From assembly GCF_026222555.1 (NCBI RefSeq), contig NZ_CP098511.1, positions 911,501 to 975,500 of the forward strand: a stretch of 64,000 nt of DNA, read 5' to 3'. The stretch comes from Aquimarina sp. ERC-38. Its GTDB lineage: Bacteria; Bacteroidota; Bacteroidia; Flavobacteriales; Flavobacteriaceae. The position numbers were made by a program, and so were the translations under genes. A model generated the notes under the pieces. That model made no database searches. It was not told the DNA's origin and was given only the letters and a program-made list of their open reading frames with translations. Positions 55,427 to 64,000 of the stretch are shown piece after piece; the stretch's first letter is position 1; every line of letters starts with the position of its first letter.

Positions 55427-55984
55427 TTAGAATTTATCCCGAGGTGGTGCTTCCGGGAAGGCCATCATTCTTTTTTTTGTGATTCCGGTGATTTTAAAGT
55501 ATTTTTTTACGTTTCCGTCCATATAACTTACAACCGCTTCGTTGTTCTCCAGGGTAAAAGGAATTGGTTTTTCTATGACAGGCAATTGGTTTCCGTATTC
55601 TTTTTTAGGATCATTGCTCATAACCATATCCTTTTTTTTATAAACCGAATGTTTGTAATTTCCGGAGTACCTTTTGCTATTTGGATTAAAGGTCAGGTCG
55701 ATTTTCTTTCCCTGGAAATAGACTTCTTTTAATTCTACTTCCGGAGTTTCTTTGATTGGTAATATAACATTGAATCCACTACCACCTTCTTCAATTCCAG
55801 CCACCCATTCCTGAAAATAAGGTTGGTCAAAAGCAACCGGAGCTTTTTCTTCCATCCTAAATTGAGATTGATTCATTGTTTGTTTTTTAGTATCTGTAGT
55901 ATTTTGACTTGTGGCACATTGAATAAACAGGGTAAGTATACTCATAAGCATACTAAACTGATATGTCTTTTGAAGTGATTTCAT
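55427..55984 (-). CDS. Lipoprotein of unknown function
   Basis: 185 residues. The signal MKSLQKTYQFSMLMSILTLF ends in a lipobox with Cys (FIQCATSQ). The mature part has FQEWVAGIEEGGSGFNVILPI, VYFQGKKIDLTF and PIPFTLENNEAVVSYMDGN, which I remember as a recurrent uncharacterised flavobacterial protein without assigned function. It is followed by the ChaN-like gene and probably cotranscribed with it. Confidence 0.65.
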   Translation of the reverse strand: MKSLQKTYQFSMLMSILTLFIQCATSQNTTDTKKQTMNQSQFRMEEKAPVAFDQPYFQEWVAGIEEGGSGFNVILPIKETPEVELKEVYFQGKKIDLTFNPNSKRYSGNYKHSVYKKKDMVMSNDPKKEYGNQLPVIEKPIPFTLENNEAVVSYMDGNVKKYFKITGITKKRMMAFPEAPPRDKF

Positions 55985-56075
55985 GTGATTTCTTTTATCA
56001 ATTTTAAGTATTTATAAAATTACAATAGTTATGCCGTAAAATTAAAGGAATTTGATAGAATCCTTAAAACAAAAA

Positions 56076-56103
56076 AATTCCAACTGTATTACCAGTTGGA
56101 ATT
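56076..56103 (-). terminator. Terminator of the ATP synthase operon
   Basis: The arms AATTCCAACTG (56076-56086) and CAGTTGGAATT (56093-56103) enclose a 6-nt loop. On the minus strand the stem is followed by a T run, and it lies 24 bp beyond the atpG stop. Confidence 0.88.
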
Positions 56104-56126
56104 CTAAATGTGTTTTTTAATAAAAC

Positions 56127-57002
56127 TTATCCATTTAGTGCTTCTGCACCTCCTACAATCTCTAAGATTTCGTTAGTAATTGCGGCTTGTCTTGCTTTAT
56201 TGTATGAAAGTTTTAAGGAATCTCTCAATTCGGTTGCATTATCCGTTGCTTTATGCATGGCGGTCATACGAGCACCGTGCTCAGAAGCAAAAGAGTCTCT
56301 GATTGCCTTATATAACTGTGTTTTTAAAGACTTTGGGATTAATTCTTTTACAATTTCCGCTTGTTCGGGTTCGTAGATATAATCAATGGTGGTTGTCGCC
56401 GTTACCGTTGTAGTCGGAGCTTCGATAGGTTTAATAGGTAAAAACTGTTCTACTGTTACATCCTGTGACGCAGCATTTCTAAATTTGTTATATACCAATT
56501 CAATACGGTCATAAGCTCCGTTTGTATATAATTCCATCAACCGGTCTGCAATCTTTACTACGTTATTAAAAGTCAAATCCTCGAAAAGACTACTTTCATT
56601 AGCAACGATTGTATGTGTTTTAGATAGGATATCATTGGCTTTTTTTCCAATAGTTACAAAATCCACTTGTTTCCCGGCGTATACATTTTCGTATAGATTA
56701 CGGGAAGCTTTAATAATATTGGTATTAAAAGCTCCTGCCAATCCCCGGTTAGAAGCAATGGCTACTACTAACACCTTGTTCACCACCCGTTGTTCTGAAA
56801 ATACGCTGGCATTGTCTCCTTCTAAAGCGGCACTTAAACTTTGTAATAATTCCGTCAATTTATCCGAGTACGGACGCATTGCGGTAATTGCGCTTTGCGC
56901 TTTGTTCAACTTTGCTGCCGATACCATTTTCATGGCACTGGTAATTTGCATCGTTGACGATACTGAGGTAATCCTATTTCTTAATTCTTTTAAATTGGCC
57001 AT
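56127..57002 (-). CDS. atpG: ATP synthase gamma subunit
   Basis: 291 residues. The conserved N-terminal helix is MANLKELRNRITSVSSTMQITSAMKMVSAAKL and the C-terminal helix is DNATELRDSLKLSYNKARQAAITNEILEIVGGA, the coiled-coil rotor shaft of F1. SNRGLAGAFNTNI in the Rossmann-like middle is also standard. Normally atpG follows atpA directly; here 400 bp with an unrelated gene separate them. A terminator follows. Confidence 0.96.
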   Translation of the reverse strand: MANLKELRNRITSVSSTMQITSAMKMVSAAKLNKAQSAITAMRPYSDKLTELLQSLSAALEGDNASVFSEQRVVNKVLVVAIASNRGLAGAFNTNIIKASRNLYENVYAGKQVDFVTIGKKANDILSKTHTIVANESSLFEDLTFNNVVKIADRLMELYTNGAYDRIELVYNKFRNAASQDVTVEQFLPIKPIEAPTTTVTATTTIDYIYEPEQAEIVKELIPKSLKTQLYKAIRDSFASEHGARMTAMHKATDNATELRDSLKLSYNKARQAAITNEILEIVGGAEALNG

Positions 57003-57012
57003 TCTTTTATCA

Positions 57013-57040
57013 AGTTATGAGTTATGAGTTATGAGTTATG
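57013..57040 (+). repeat. Four tandem AGTTATG heptads
   Basis: AGTTATG is repeated exactly at 57013, 57020, 57027 and 57034. The stop codon of the four-helix-bundle gene (57036-57038) falls inside the last copy. Two copies form AGTTATGAGTTAT, whose reverse complement is at 57366-57378 on the other side of that gene. Confidence 0.92.
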
Positions 57041-57374
57041 AGTTTTTGATAATTTTTACCAAAATTCTAATAAGCTCATCACACTTCCTCAATAAATCAT
57101 TGGGAATTTCCATTATCGTTTCCTGAATAACTAAGAGCCAAAACTCAGTTTCATCAGCTTCTTTTAAGGCAATTCCGAATTTATGTTTAAAATCTTTAGT
57201 GCTAACACCACGTTGTGCTTCTCGTATATTAGCTCCAATACTTGTTCCTGATCTCAAAACCTGAGATGCAATCTCGTATTCTTTTTTCTCTTTCAAAGCA
57301 TGTGCAAAATGAACAATATCACAAGCAAAATCAAAACTCTTTTTTCGAATTGGGCTGTCGTTCATATAACTCAT
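57036..57374 (-). CDS. Four-helix-bundle protein (23S rRNA intervening-sequence type)
   Basis: 112 residues of the S23/IVP-like four-helix-bundle family: IRKKSFDFACDIVHFAHALKE, IASQVLRSGTSIGANIREAQRG (the family signature QllRsGTSIgANi.EA) and FKHKFGIALKEADETEFWLLV. The family was first seen in intervening sequences of 23S rRNA genes and is often found as small mobile inserts; function unknown. The ATG at 57374 has AGGAG 9 nt upstream. Here it lies between atpA and atpG, bounded by inverted heptad repeats, so it looks like a mini-insertion riding in the operon. Confidence 0.9.
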   Translation of the reverse strand: MSYMNDSPIRKKSFDFACDIVHFAHALKEKKEYEIASQVLRSGTSIGANIREAQRGVSTKDFKHKFGIALKEADETEFWLLVIQETIMEIPNDLLRKCDELIRILVKIIKNS

Positions 57375-57378
57375 AACT
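57366..57378 (+). repeat. Inverted counterpart of the heptad array
   Basis: ATAACTCATAACT is the exact reverse complement of AGTTATGAGTTAT at 57013-57025. It overlaps the first codons of the four-helix-bundle gene. Together the two flank the gene as 13-bp inverted repeats. Confidence 0.85.
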
Positions 57379-57402
57379 CTGCACTCCTAACTCAACACTA
57401 AG

Positions 57403-58980
57403 CTACTTATATTTCGCAGCGATTTCGGTTACGGCGGATCTTAGCGTGTCGGTTACTTCGTCTGTTAATTTTCCGGCTTTTAACGTATCTAAAGTGCTTC
57501 TATGTTTTGCGTTTAGATATTCTATATAATCACTTTCAAATTCTTTGATCTTATCTACAGGAACGTCTTTTAATAAGTTTTTAGACCCGGCATAAATAAT
57601 AGCAATTTGATCTTCTACTGTATACGGATCGTTCTGTGCTTGCTTTAAAATTTCTACGTTTCGCTTTCCTTTTTCGATTACATTTAAAGTCGCGGCATCC
57701 AGATCAGAACCAAACTTGGCAAAAGCTTCTAGTTCACGGAACTGGGCCTGGTCTAGCTTTAAAGTACCTGCTACCTTTTTCATGGATTTGATCTGTGCAG
57801 AACCACCTACTCGTGATACGGAAATACCTACGTTAATGGCAGGACGTACCCCGGAGTTAAACAAATCAGAAGTTAAGAATATCTGTCCATCTGTAATCGA
57901 AATCACATTAGTTGGGATATATGCCGAAACATCACCTGCTTGCGTTTCAATTAAGGGTAATGCCGTTAGCGAACCTCCTCCTTTTACTTTCCCTTTTAAA
58001 GATTCCGGAAGGTCGTTCATATCTTTAGCAATGCTATCATCATTAATCACCTTTGCAGCTCGCTCTAATAAACGGGAGTGTAAATAGAATACATCTCCAG
58101 GATAAGCTTCACGACCCGGCGGACGACGAAGTAATAAGGATACTTCACGATACGCTACCGCTTGTTTAGAAAGGTCATCATATACAATTAATGCAGGCCG
58201 ACCTGTATCTCTAAAATATTCTCCAATAGCTGCTCCTGCAAAGGGTGCATATACCTGCATGGGAGCCGGATCAGATGCATTTGCCGCTACAATGGTGGTG
58301 TAGGCCAAAGCACCTTTATCTTCTAATACCTTAGCAATACCTGCAACCGTAGAGGCTTTTTGACCAATGGCCACATAAATACAATATACCGGTTCTCCGG
58401 CATCGTAAAATTCTTTTTGATTTAGGATCGTATCAATACAAACGGTAGTTTTACCAGTCTGACGGTCACCAATCACCAATTCCCGTTGACCACGGCCGAT
58501 AGGTACCATGGCGTCAATTGATTTGATACCGGTTTGTAAAGGTTCTGTTACCGGTTGTCTGAAAACTACTCCGGGGGCTTTACGTTCTAATGGCATTTCA
58601 AAAGTTTCACCGGAAATCTTACCTTTACCATCGATGGGTGTTCCTAAAGTATCAACCACACGTCCTACGATTCCTTCACCTACATTAATAGAAGCAATGC
58701 GCTGCGTACGTTTTACAGTAGCTCCCTCTTTTACCTCTGTTGAAGGTCCTAAAAGTACCACCCCAACATTGTCTTCTTCCAGGTTTAATACAATTCCTTC
58801 TAATCCGGATTCAAATTGTACTAATTCTCCGTACTGTGCATTTGCCAAACCGTACACCCGGGCAATACCATCCCCAATTTGTAATACTGTTCCGACTTCT
58901 TCTAAAGAAGCCGTAGCTTCAAAATCTGACAATTGTTGTTTTAAAATTGCTGAAACTTCAGCTGGATTCACCTCTGCCAT
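57403..58980 (-). CDS. atpA: ATP synthase alpha subunit
   Basis: 525 residues. Walker A is GDRQTGKTT and the Walker B region is [17 protein letters not shown]. The arginine finger region is [17 protein letters not shown], and [16 protein letters not shown] is invariant. N-terminal [18 protein letters not shown] is standard. This is the regulatory/non-catalytic F1 subunit. It follows atpH in the operon with a 53-bp gap. Confidence 0.98.
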   Translation of the reverse strand: MAEVNPAEVSAILKQQLSDFEATASLEEVGTVLQIGDGIARVYGLANAQYGELVQFESGLEGIVLNLEEDNVGVVLLGPSTEVKEGATVKRTQRIASINVGEGIVGRVVDTLGTPIDGKGKISGETFEMPLERKAPGVVFRQPVTEPLQTGIKSIDAMVPIGRGQRELVIGDRQTGKTTVCIDTILNQKEFYDAGEPVYCIYVAIGQKASTVAGIAKVLEDKGALAYTTIVAANASDPAPMQVYAPFAGAAIGEYFRDTGRPALIVYDDLSKQAVAYREVSLLLRRPPGREAYPGDVFYLHSRLLERAAKVINDDSIAKDMNDLPESLKGKVKGGGSLTALPLIETQAGDVSAYIPTNVISITDGQIFLTSDLFNSGVRPAINVGISVSRVGGSAQIKSMKKVAGTLKLDQAQFRELEAFAKFGSDLDAATLNVIEKGKRNVEILKQAQNDPYTVEDQIAIIYAGSKNLLKDVPVDKIKEFESDYIEYLNAKHRSTLDTLKAGKLTDEVTDTLRSAVTEIAAKYK

Positions 58981-59033
58981 TGTTTGTATATTTATTTACA
59001 AGTTTCCTTGTTTCTTGTACGTTCTTTTTATGC

Positions 59034-59561
59034 TTAGTTACTTAATTCTCTTCGTAGGGTAGTTAGTTTATTCTTTATACTTGCGTTGTACTGTAAATCC
59101 CCTACACGTAGTATAAATCCACCGATAATACTTTCATCTACAATATTTTCCAAAACCGCTTCGTTGCCCGTAAGTTCTTTAACTTTAGCTTTTACTTTCA
59201 TACCTAAAGAAGCATCTAAAGGAATTGCCGTAGTCACTTTAGCAACCTGTATGTTATGCATTTTATCATACAACTGCTGGTAGTTTATAGCGACTTTATC
59301 TAAAATTTCAATACGCTTATTCCGGATTAAAATTTCAAATAGGTTTTGAGTGATGTCCTGCGAATTTTTAAAAATTTCTTTAAGAGAAGCCAACTTTACT
59401 TCGCTTTTAATTAAAGGACTCTGCAACACCATTCGTAATTCGCCACTAGCTTCAATAGTATCGCTAATACGTTTCATATCTGTTTGAACGTCCAGCATTT
59501 TGTTTTGATCCTTAGCTAAACTTAAAACAGCTTTAGCATATCGTATTGCGGCTCTACTCAT
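59034..59561 (-). CDS. atpH: ATP synthase delta subunit
   Basis: 175 residues, OSCP/delta family: RAAIRYAKAVLSLAKDQNKMLDVQTDM at the N-terminus and VDESIIGGFILRVGDLQYNASIKNKL at the C-terminus, the standard signature. It links F1 to the peripheral stalk. The 6-bp gap to atpF indicates tight coupling. Confidence 0.95.
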   Translation of the reverse strand: MSRAAIRYAKAVLSLAKDQNKMLDVQTDMKRISDTIEASGELRMVLQSPLIKSEVKLASLKEIFKNSQDITQNLFEILIRNKRIEILDKVAINYQQLYDKMHNIQVAKVTTAIPLDASLGMKVKAKVKELTGNEAVLENIVDESIIGGFILRVGDLQYNASIKNKLTTLRRELSN

Positions 59562-59567
59562 TATAAA

Positions 59568-60065
59568 TTATTTTAAAGTCACATCACCTAGCATAGAATC
59601 TACCAACTCCATTTGCCTGTTTTTATCACTTAACTCTTGTCGTACTACTTTTTCAGCAATCTCTACGGATAAGATAGCAACCTGACTTTTTAGTTCGGCA
59701 ATGGCAACTTTCTTTTCATTAGCAATCATTGCCTGTGCATTTGCCACCACTTTATCAGCTTCTGCCTGTGCCTGCTCCTTAGCTTCTGCGATCATATTAT
59801 CTTTAAGCTGTCTGGCTTCTTTTAACATTCCATCTCGCTCTGCCCGAGCTTCGTTTAAAATACGTTCATTATCCGCCTGAAGGTTTTGCATTTCTTTTCT
59901 TGCATTTTCTGCTGATTTCAATGCGTCCCTGATTCCTTCTTCCCGATTGTTTACAGAATCCAAAATTGGTTTCCAGGCAAATTTTCTCATCAAAAGGATT
60001 AAAATAAGCAGGATAACCGCCTGCATAATGAATAACCCTGGTGAAAAATCATTTAATAAATCCAT
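59568..60065 (-). CDS. atpF: ATP synthase b subunit
   Basis: 165 residues: one N-terminal membrane helix (LFIMQAVILLILILLMRKFAW) and a long charged coiled coil (NREEGIRDALKSAENARKEM, AEARAERD-like runs), the peripheral stalk. The C-terminal KVVRQELSDKNRQMELVDSML is typical. Confidence 0.95.
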   Translation of the reverse strand: MDLLNDFSPGLFIMQAVILLILILLMRKFAWKPILDSVNNREEGIRDALKSAENARKEMQNLQADNERILNEARAERDGMLKEARQLKDNMIAEAKEQAQAEADKVVANAQAMIANEKKVAIAELKSQVAILSVEIAEKVVRQELSDKNRQMELVDSMLGDVTLK

Positions 60066-60166
60066 TCTTTACTTATAATTTATATATGCTCTTCTATTAT
60101 TGATCAATTTTGATTTTAAAATAGGTCCCATAACCAACCGTTATGGGAACCCTATTCTTTTAAAAA

Positions 60167-60376
<210 letters not shown>

Positions 60377-60402
60377 TTATAAAAATTAAACAAAGTCTTT
60401 AT

Positions 60403-61542
60403 TTAAACAATTGAATTGTCTTCAAGCCCGTGTACGTTTCCGTCATGAGCGTGTTCGTGATCATGTTCTTCTACTGCCATTCCAATAAATAGCGCAGATA
60501 GCATTGTAAATATAAATGCCTGTAAAAAAGCTACTAAAAGTTCTATTACCGTAATAAAAAGTGATAATACCAGAGAAACACCGGTAGAAGCTACTGCTCC
60601 AAAGGCCGCTTTCATGGTTATCATTAAAGCGATAAGGCTCATTACAACAAAGTGTCCTGCAGTGATGTTAGCAAACAGACGAATTAATAGAGAAAACGGT
60701 TTTGTAAACATTCCTAAGATCTCTATTGGCATTAGAATAATTTTCATAATTACCGGTACGCCAGGCATCCAAAAAATATGTTTCCAATAATCTTTAGACC
60801 CACTAAACTGAACAATAATAAAGGTAAACACTGCTAAACAAACGGTTACTGCAATCTGACCGGTTATATTAAACCCAAAGGGGGTAAGACCAAATAAATT
60901 GGAAATCCAGATGTAGAAAAACACCGTTAATAAAAACCCCATATATTTTCGATACTTCTTTTCACCAATATTAGGTCGGGCTATTTCATCGCGAACATAA
61001 AGGACAATAGGTTCTAATATTCTTGAAAACCCTGTAGGCACCGAAGATTTTTTATAATTTCTGGCTAATGCCGAAAAGATCAACAACATAAGTAGACCAA
61101 CCAGTATCATCCCCAATACGCTTTTCGTTATTGAAAAATCCAGCGGTCTTTTATTTGTAGGATGATTCTTTTCGTCAAAAGTAAGGGTACCACTGGCATC
61201 CGTTTTATATATTTTTTCGTGGTATAATTTATAATAATTGCCATTTACTTCGGCTACTGTCTCCCCATGATGAAATTTAGATGAAGAAAATATCTGCAAT
61301 CCATCATCCCATAAAATAATTGGTAAAGAAAAGCCAATATGTTTTCCGGTTTTACCATCAGTATACAAAACAAAATCATGAGAATCCTGTAAATGATGTT
61401 CGATATACGCTTTAATTTCTTCTTTAGTATCTACCGGATTTCCTGTCTGACTTTTTTCATCATTCTTTGCTACAACCAGAACACTTACTAAAAAGATTTT
61501 AAAAACTAATATTCTTTTTAAAACATTAAAATCTAAACTCAT
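60403..61542 (-). CDS. atpB: ATP synthase a subunit
   Basis: 379 residues, with a long N-terminal extension (~1-140: signal-like helix, then a soluble domain with HDFVLYTDGKTGKHIGFSLP) that is characteristic of Bacteroidota AtpB. The membrane part has the essential Arg in FSLLIRLFANITAGHFVV and a His-rich C-terminal tail (EEHDHEHAHDG). It forms the proton half-channels. A TACTTTTG element upstream (61587-61594) probably starts the operon. Confidence 0.95.
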   Translation of the reverse strand: MSLDFNVLKRILVFKIFLVSVLVVAKNDEKSQTGNPVDTKEEIKAYIEHHLQDSHDFVLYTDGKTGKHIGFSLPIILWDDGLQIFSSSKFHHGETVAEVNGNYYKLYHEKIYKTDASGTLTFDEKNHPTNKRPLDFSITKSVLGMILVGLLMLLIFSALARNYKKSSVPTGFSRILEPIVLYVRDEIARPNIGEKKYRKYMGFLLTVFFYIWISNLFGLTPFGFNITGQIAVTVCLAVFTFIIVQFSGSKDYWKHIFWMPGVPVIMKIILMPIEILGMFTKPFSLLIRLFANITAGHFVVMSLIALMITMKAAFGAVASTGVSLVLSLFITVIELLVAFLQAFIFTMLSALFIGMAVEEHDHEHAHDGNVHGLEDNSIV

Positions 61543-61586
61543 ACGTTACCTAACTCCTATTTTAATTAATAGTGCAAATTTGGGTG

Positions 61587-61594
61587 CAAAAGTA
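61587..61594 (-). promoter_or_regulatory. Putative -7 element TACTTTTG for the atp operon
   Basis: Minus-strand match to TAnnTTTG, giving a leader of ~40 nt that includes a purine-rich AGGAG before atpB. No clear -33 element. Confidence 0.5.
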
Positions 61595-61670
61595 CGCAAT
61601 TAAATTAGATTCTTAAATTATTTAAGAAAATAAGTTTGTGATAAAAACAAAACAATTAACTAATTATTAA

Positions 61671-61943
61671 TCAGTACTTTAAATCTTTTATGATTTTAGT
61701 TACTCCAAGAATTTCTATAAGTAGACCTATTATAAAAGGAATGAATAACTGTATTTTAGAAAAGGAGATGTGATCCTTCAGGTAAAATTTATACACTGCA
61801 AGGAATAAAAAAAGTTTAAAGAAGCTAATTCCAAGATAATAAAATCCAATTTTATTTTTAACTACCCCTTTTAGTAAGTAGATCAGAACTAAAATTAAAA
61901 CAGACGTCACAATACTGCCAAAATATACCCAAAACAAAATCAT
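61671..61943 (-). CDS. Small membrane protein upstream of atpB
   Basis: 90 residues with three hydrophobic helices (ILFWVYFGSIVTSVLILVLIY, a middle YYLGISFFKLFLFLAVYKFYL and FIPFIIGLLIEILGVTKI). Its place immediately before the F0 genes and its size suggest an AtpI-like assembly factor, as other flavobacteria also keep a small membrane gene here. Sequence similarity to AtpI is not obvious to me. Confidence 0.7.
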   Translation of the reverse strand: MILFWVYFGSIVTSVLILVLIYLLKGVVKNKIGFYYLGISFFKLFLFLAVYKFYLKDHISFSKIQLFIPFIIGLLIEILGVTKIIKDLKY

Positions 61944-62025
61944 TGTATAGAATTACTTAGTATTAATTGTTGTTTTAAGTAAGAATTTAGATTGAGACGA
62001 ATGGGTATTATAATAGTACTACAAA

Positions 62026-63366
62026 TTACGATTTCATCTCGAAATCCTCCATAAACTTGGTTGTATAGTTGCCCGAAATATAATCAGGATGATCCATTAG
62101 TTGTCTGTGAAAAGGTACAGTGGTTTTGATTCCTTCTACAATAAATTCGTCTAGTGCCCTTTTCATTTTATTAATGGCTTCCTCACGAGTTTGCGCGGTA
62201 GTAATCAACTTTGCAATCATCGAATCATAATTGGGCGGAATACTATATCCGCTATACACATGCGTATCTATACGAACTCCGTGTCCTCCAGGAATATGCA
62301 GATTCGTAATTTTACCAGGAGAAGGCCTAAAGTCTTTATGCGGATCTTCAGCATTAATTCGGCATTCTATAGAGTGTAACTGCGGATAATAATTTTTACC
62401 AGAAATTGGCACTCCTGCAGCTACTAATATTTGTTCGCGGATCAAGTCATAATCTACTACCTGCTCTGTAATCGGATGTTCTACCTGGATTCGGGTATTC
62501 ATTTCCATAAAGTAGAAGTTACGATGCTTATCAACTAAAAATTCAACGGTACCTGCTCCTTCGTATTTTATAAATTCTGCTGCTTTTACGGCTGCTTTTC
62601 CCATTTTATCCCGTAATTCATCGGTCATAAAGGGAGAAGGTGTTTCTTCAGTTAATTTTTGATGTCTTCGTTGTACGGAGCAATCTCTTTCGGATAAATG
62701 ACAAGCTCGACCGTTACTATCTCCTACTACTTGTATTTCAATATGCCTGGGTTCTTCAATTAATTTCTCCATATACATACCATCGTTCCCAAAAGCAGCA
62801 CCTGCTTCCTGACGGGCACTATCCCAGGCTTTCTTTAGGTCTTCTTTTTTCCAGACCGCACGCATTCCTTTTCCGCCTCCACCAGCAGTTGCCTTTAACA
62901 TTACCGGATACCCCATTCCTTTGGCTATCTTTTCTGCTTCTTCATAAGATTCCAATATTCCTTCACTACCAGGAACGGTGGGTACTCCTGCTTCTTTCAT
63001 GGTGGCTTTAGCCGTTGCTTTATCCCCCATTTTATCAATCATTTCAGAACTGGCACCTATAAACTTAATATCATGTTCCTCACAAATTTTAGAAAATTTT
63101 GCGTTTTCCGATAAGAACCCATAACCCGGATGAATAGCATCAGCATTAGTGATTTCTGCAGCCGAGATAATATTTACCATTTTTAAGTAAGATTCATTGC
63201 TAGGTGCAGGTCCTATACAAACTGCTTCATCGGCAAAGCGTACATGAAGGCTCTCAGCATCTACCGTAGAATATACAGCTACGGTTTTAATTCCCATTTC
63301 CTTACAAGTCCTGATAACCCGTAAGGCTATTTCACCTCTATTAGCAATTAATATTTTTTTAAACAT
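62026..63366 (-). CDS. accC: Acetyl-CoA carboxylase, biotin carboxylase subunit
   Basis: 446 residues, ATP-grasp. N-terminal [33 protein letters not shown], the ATP loop [16 protein letters not shown], catalytic [26 protein letters not shown] and the C-terminal [19 protein letters not shown]. It carboxylates the biotin on BCCP, the first half-reaction of malonyl-CoA formation. It forms an operon with accB, which precedes it by ~115 bp. Confidence 0.97.
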   Translation of the reverse strand: MFKKILIANRGEIALRVIRTCKEMGIKTVAVYSTVDAESLHVRFADEAVCIGPAPSNESYLKMVNIISAAEITNADAIHPGYGFLSENAKFSKICEEHDIKFIGASSEMIDKMGDKATAKATMKEAGVPTVPGSEGILESYEEAEKIAKGMGYPVMLKATAGGGGKGMRAVWKKEDLKKAWDSARQEAGAAFGNDGMYMEKLIEEPRHIEIQVVGDSNGRACHLSERDCSVQRRHQKLTEETPSPFMTDELRDKMGKAAVKAAEFIKYEGAGTVEFLVDKHRNFYFMEMNTRIQVEHPITEQVVDYDLIREQILVAAGVPISGKNYYPQLHSIECRINAEDPHKDFRPSPGKITNLHIPGGHGVRIDTHVYSGYSIPPNYDSMIAKLITTAQTREEAINKMKRALDEFIVEGIKTTVPFHRQLMDHPDYISGNYTTKFMEDFEMKS

Positions 63367-63480
63367 ACTTAGTTGTGTTTGGAGGGTAACCTATTAATAA
63401 TTACAATATTTTACTTAGAAACAAGGGTTTAAGTTTATTATCCTGTAATTATCTGTATTTTGGTATTAATAACTTATTTG

Positions 63481-63987
63481 CTATGAAGGATCCACTATAA
63501 ATAAAGGTTCGTCAAATTCTACCGGAGAAGAATCATCAACCAATACTTTAACAATGGTACCTGAAACTTCGCTTTCAATTTCATTAAAAAGCTTCATAGC
63601 TTCTATGATACAAAGTACATCTCCTTCTTTTATGGTATCTCCAACTTCAACAAATACCGGTTTATCAGGAGAAGGTTTTCTGTACAACGTACCAATAATT
63701 GGTGATTTAATAGTGATATGGTTCGGATTACTTTCTGTATTTGAAGCACTTTTAGGTGCTTCATCTTTATTATTGTCAGGAGCCGAGGTTGCCTGTGTAG
63801 TAGTATTAACAGGAACTGCCGGTATAGGTGCTGTATTTACCGGAATTTGCTGTACATACGTAGTTTCTTTTGTATCTTCCGAACCGGTTTTAATGGTAAT
63901 TTTTACGTCATCCATTTCAAGCTTTACTTCGCTTGCCCCTGATTTGGCAACAAATCTAATTAAATTCTGAATTTCTTTTAAATCCAT
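63481..63987 (-). CDS. accB: Biotin carboxyl carrier protein of acetyl-CoA carboxylase
   Basis: 168 residues: an N-terminal helix (MDLKEIQNLIRFVAKSGASEVKLE), a Pro/Ala/Thr-rich linker (~45-85) and a C-terminal biotinyl domain with the biotinylated Lys in IIEAMKLFNEIES (about residue 132). KSPIIGTLYRKPSPDKPVFVEVG is the usual domain entry. The ATG at 63987 lies 13 bp from the window edge; a gene upstream, commonly fabH, cannot be seen. Confidence 0.97.
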   Translation of the reverse strand: MDLKEIQNLIRFVAKSGASEVKLEMDDVKITIKTGSEDTKETTYVQQIPVNTAPIPAVPVNTTTQATSAPDNNKDEAPKSASNTESNPNHITIKSPIIGTLYRKPSPDKPVFVEVGDTIKEGDVLCIIEAMKLFNEIESEVSGTIVKVLVDDSSPVEFDEPLFIVDPS

Positions 63988-64000
63988 AATGTTTAATAAT

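Noticed and set aside
57036..57374. Gene between atpA and atpG as an ATP synthase subunit
   Set aside because: The sequence carries the four-helix-bundle RSGTSIGANIREAQRG signature and nothing like epsilon, AtpI or AtpZ.

Overview
The window reads as chromosome of a marine-type flavobacterium (Bacteroidota, probably Flavobacteriaceae). The evidence is low GC, proteins with C-terminal type IX secretion (T9SS) sorting domains, TAnnTTTG promoter elements with few Shine-Dalgarno sites, a long periplasmic N-terminus on AtpB, ATP synthase genes in the order atpB-E-F-H-A-G without atpD/atpC, and a HU-CCDC81/SPOR protein. No tRNA, rRNA or CRISPR array was seen.

Layout: (1) 1-6.8 kb is a partial biotin locus (bioA, a ketoacyl synthase, bioB) interrupted by an AAA+ DUF4143 ATPase gene that is preceded by three 33-bp-spaced direct repeats; a JmjC-like cupin gene follows. 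(2) 6.8-12.5 kb is housekeeping: rbfA, a DEDDh exonuclease joined to a cNMP/CBS/DUF294 signalling protein, tadA and dxs. (3) 12.5-24.1 kb holds two tandem paralogous giant T9SS surface proteins made of 'GxWTD..W....PG' modules and an outer-membrane barrel gene. The second paralog is interrupted by one in-frame TAA and the barrel gene by a one-base deletion in a homopolymer. (4) 24.6-38.4 kb is an accessory island with three IS30-family copies (one intact, two sharing the same nonsense codon), two near-identical IS256-family copies, two short genes with double-glycine leaders around a TPR/AraC-type membrane regulator, a large BNR-repeat T9SS protein and two small lipoproteins. (5) 38.5-47.6 kb is core metabolism and envelope: ALDH7-type dehydrogenase plus 3-hydroxyanthranilate dioxygenase, gpsA, a sulfurtransferase, an exported GH3 enzyme, dprA, HU/SPOR and an acyl-CoA thioesterase. 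(6) 47.6-54 kb is a leftward envelope cluster (flippase, dut, sugar nucleotidyltransferase, TPR protein, DUF4292 lipoprotein, degenerate LytM protein). (7) 54.2-56 kb has two exported proteins. (8) 56.1-61.9 kb is the ATP synthase operon with a four-helix-bundle (23S IVS-type) gene inserted between atpA and atpG, flanked by inverted heptad repeats. (9) 62-64 kb is accC and accB, the biotin-dependent first step of fatty acid synthesis, which uses the cofactor made by the bio genes at the other end.

The most interesting stretch is 28.8-31.4 kb: two orphan leader-peptide genes of bacteriocin/RiPP type around a dedicated-looking membrane regulator, bracketed by directly repeated IS256 copies. The decay in 17-38 kb (nonsense codon, frameshift, dead transposases, hybrid IS flanks) marks this part of the chromosome as plastic. 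All functional calls come from reading motifs by eye; no database search was run.
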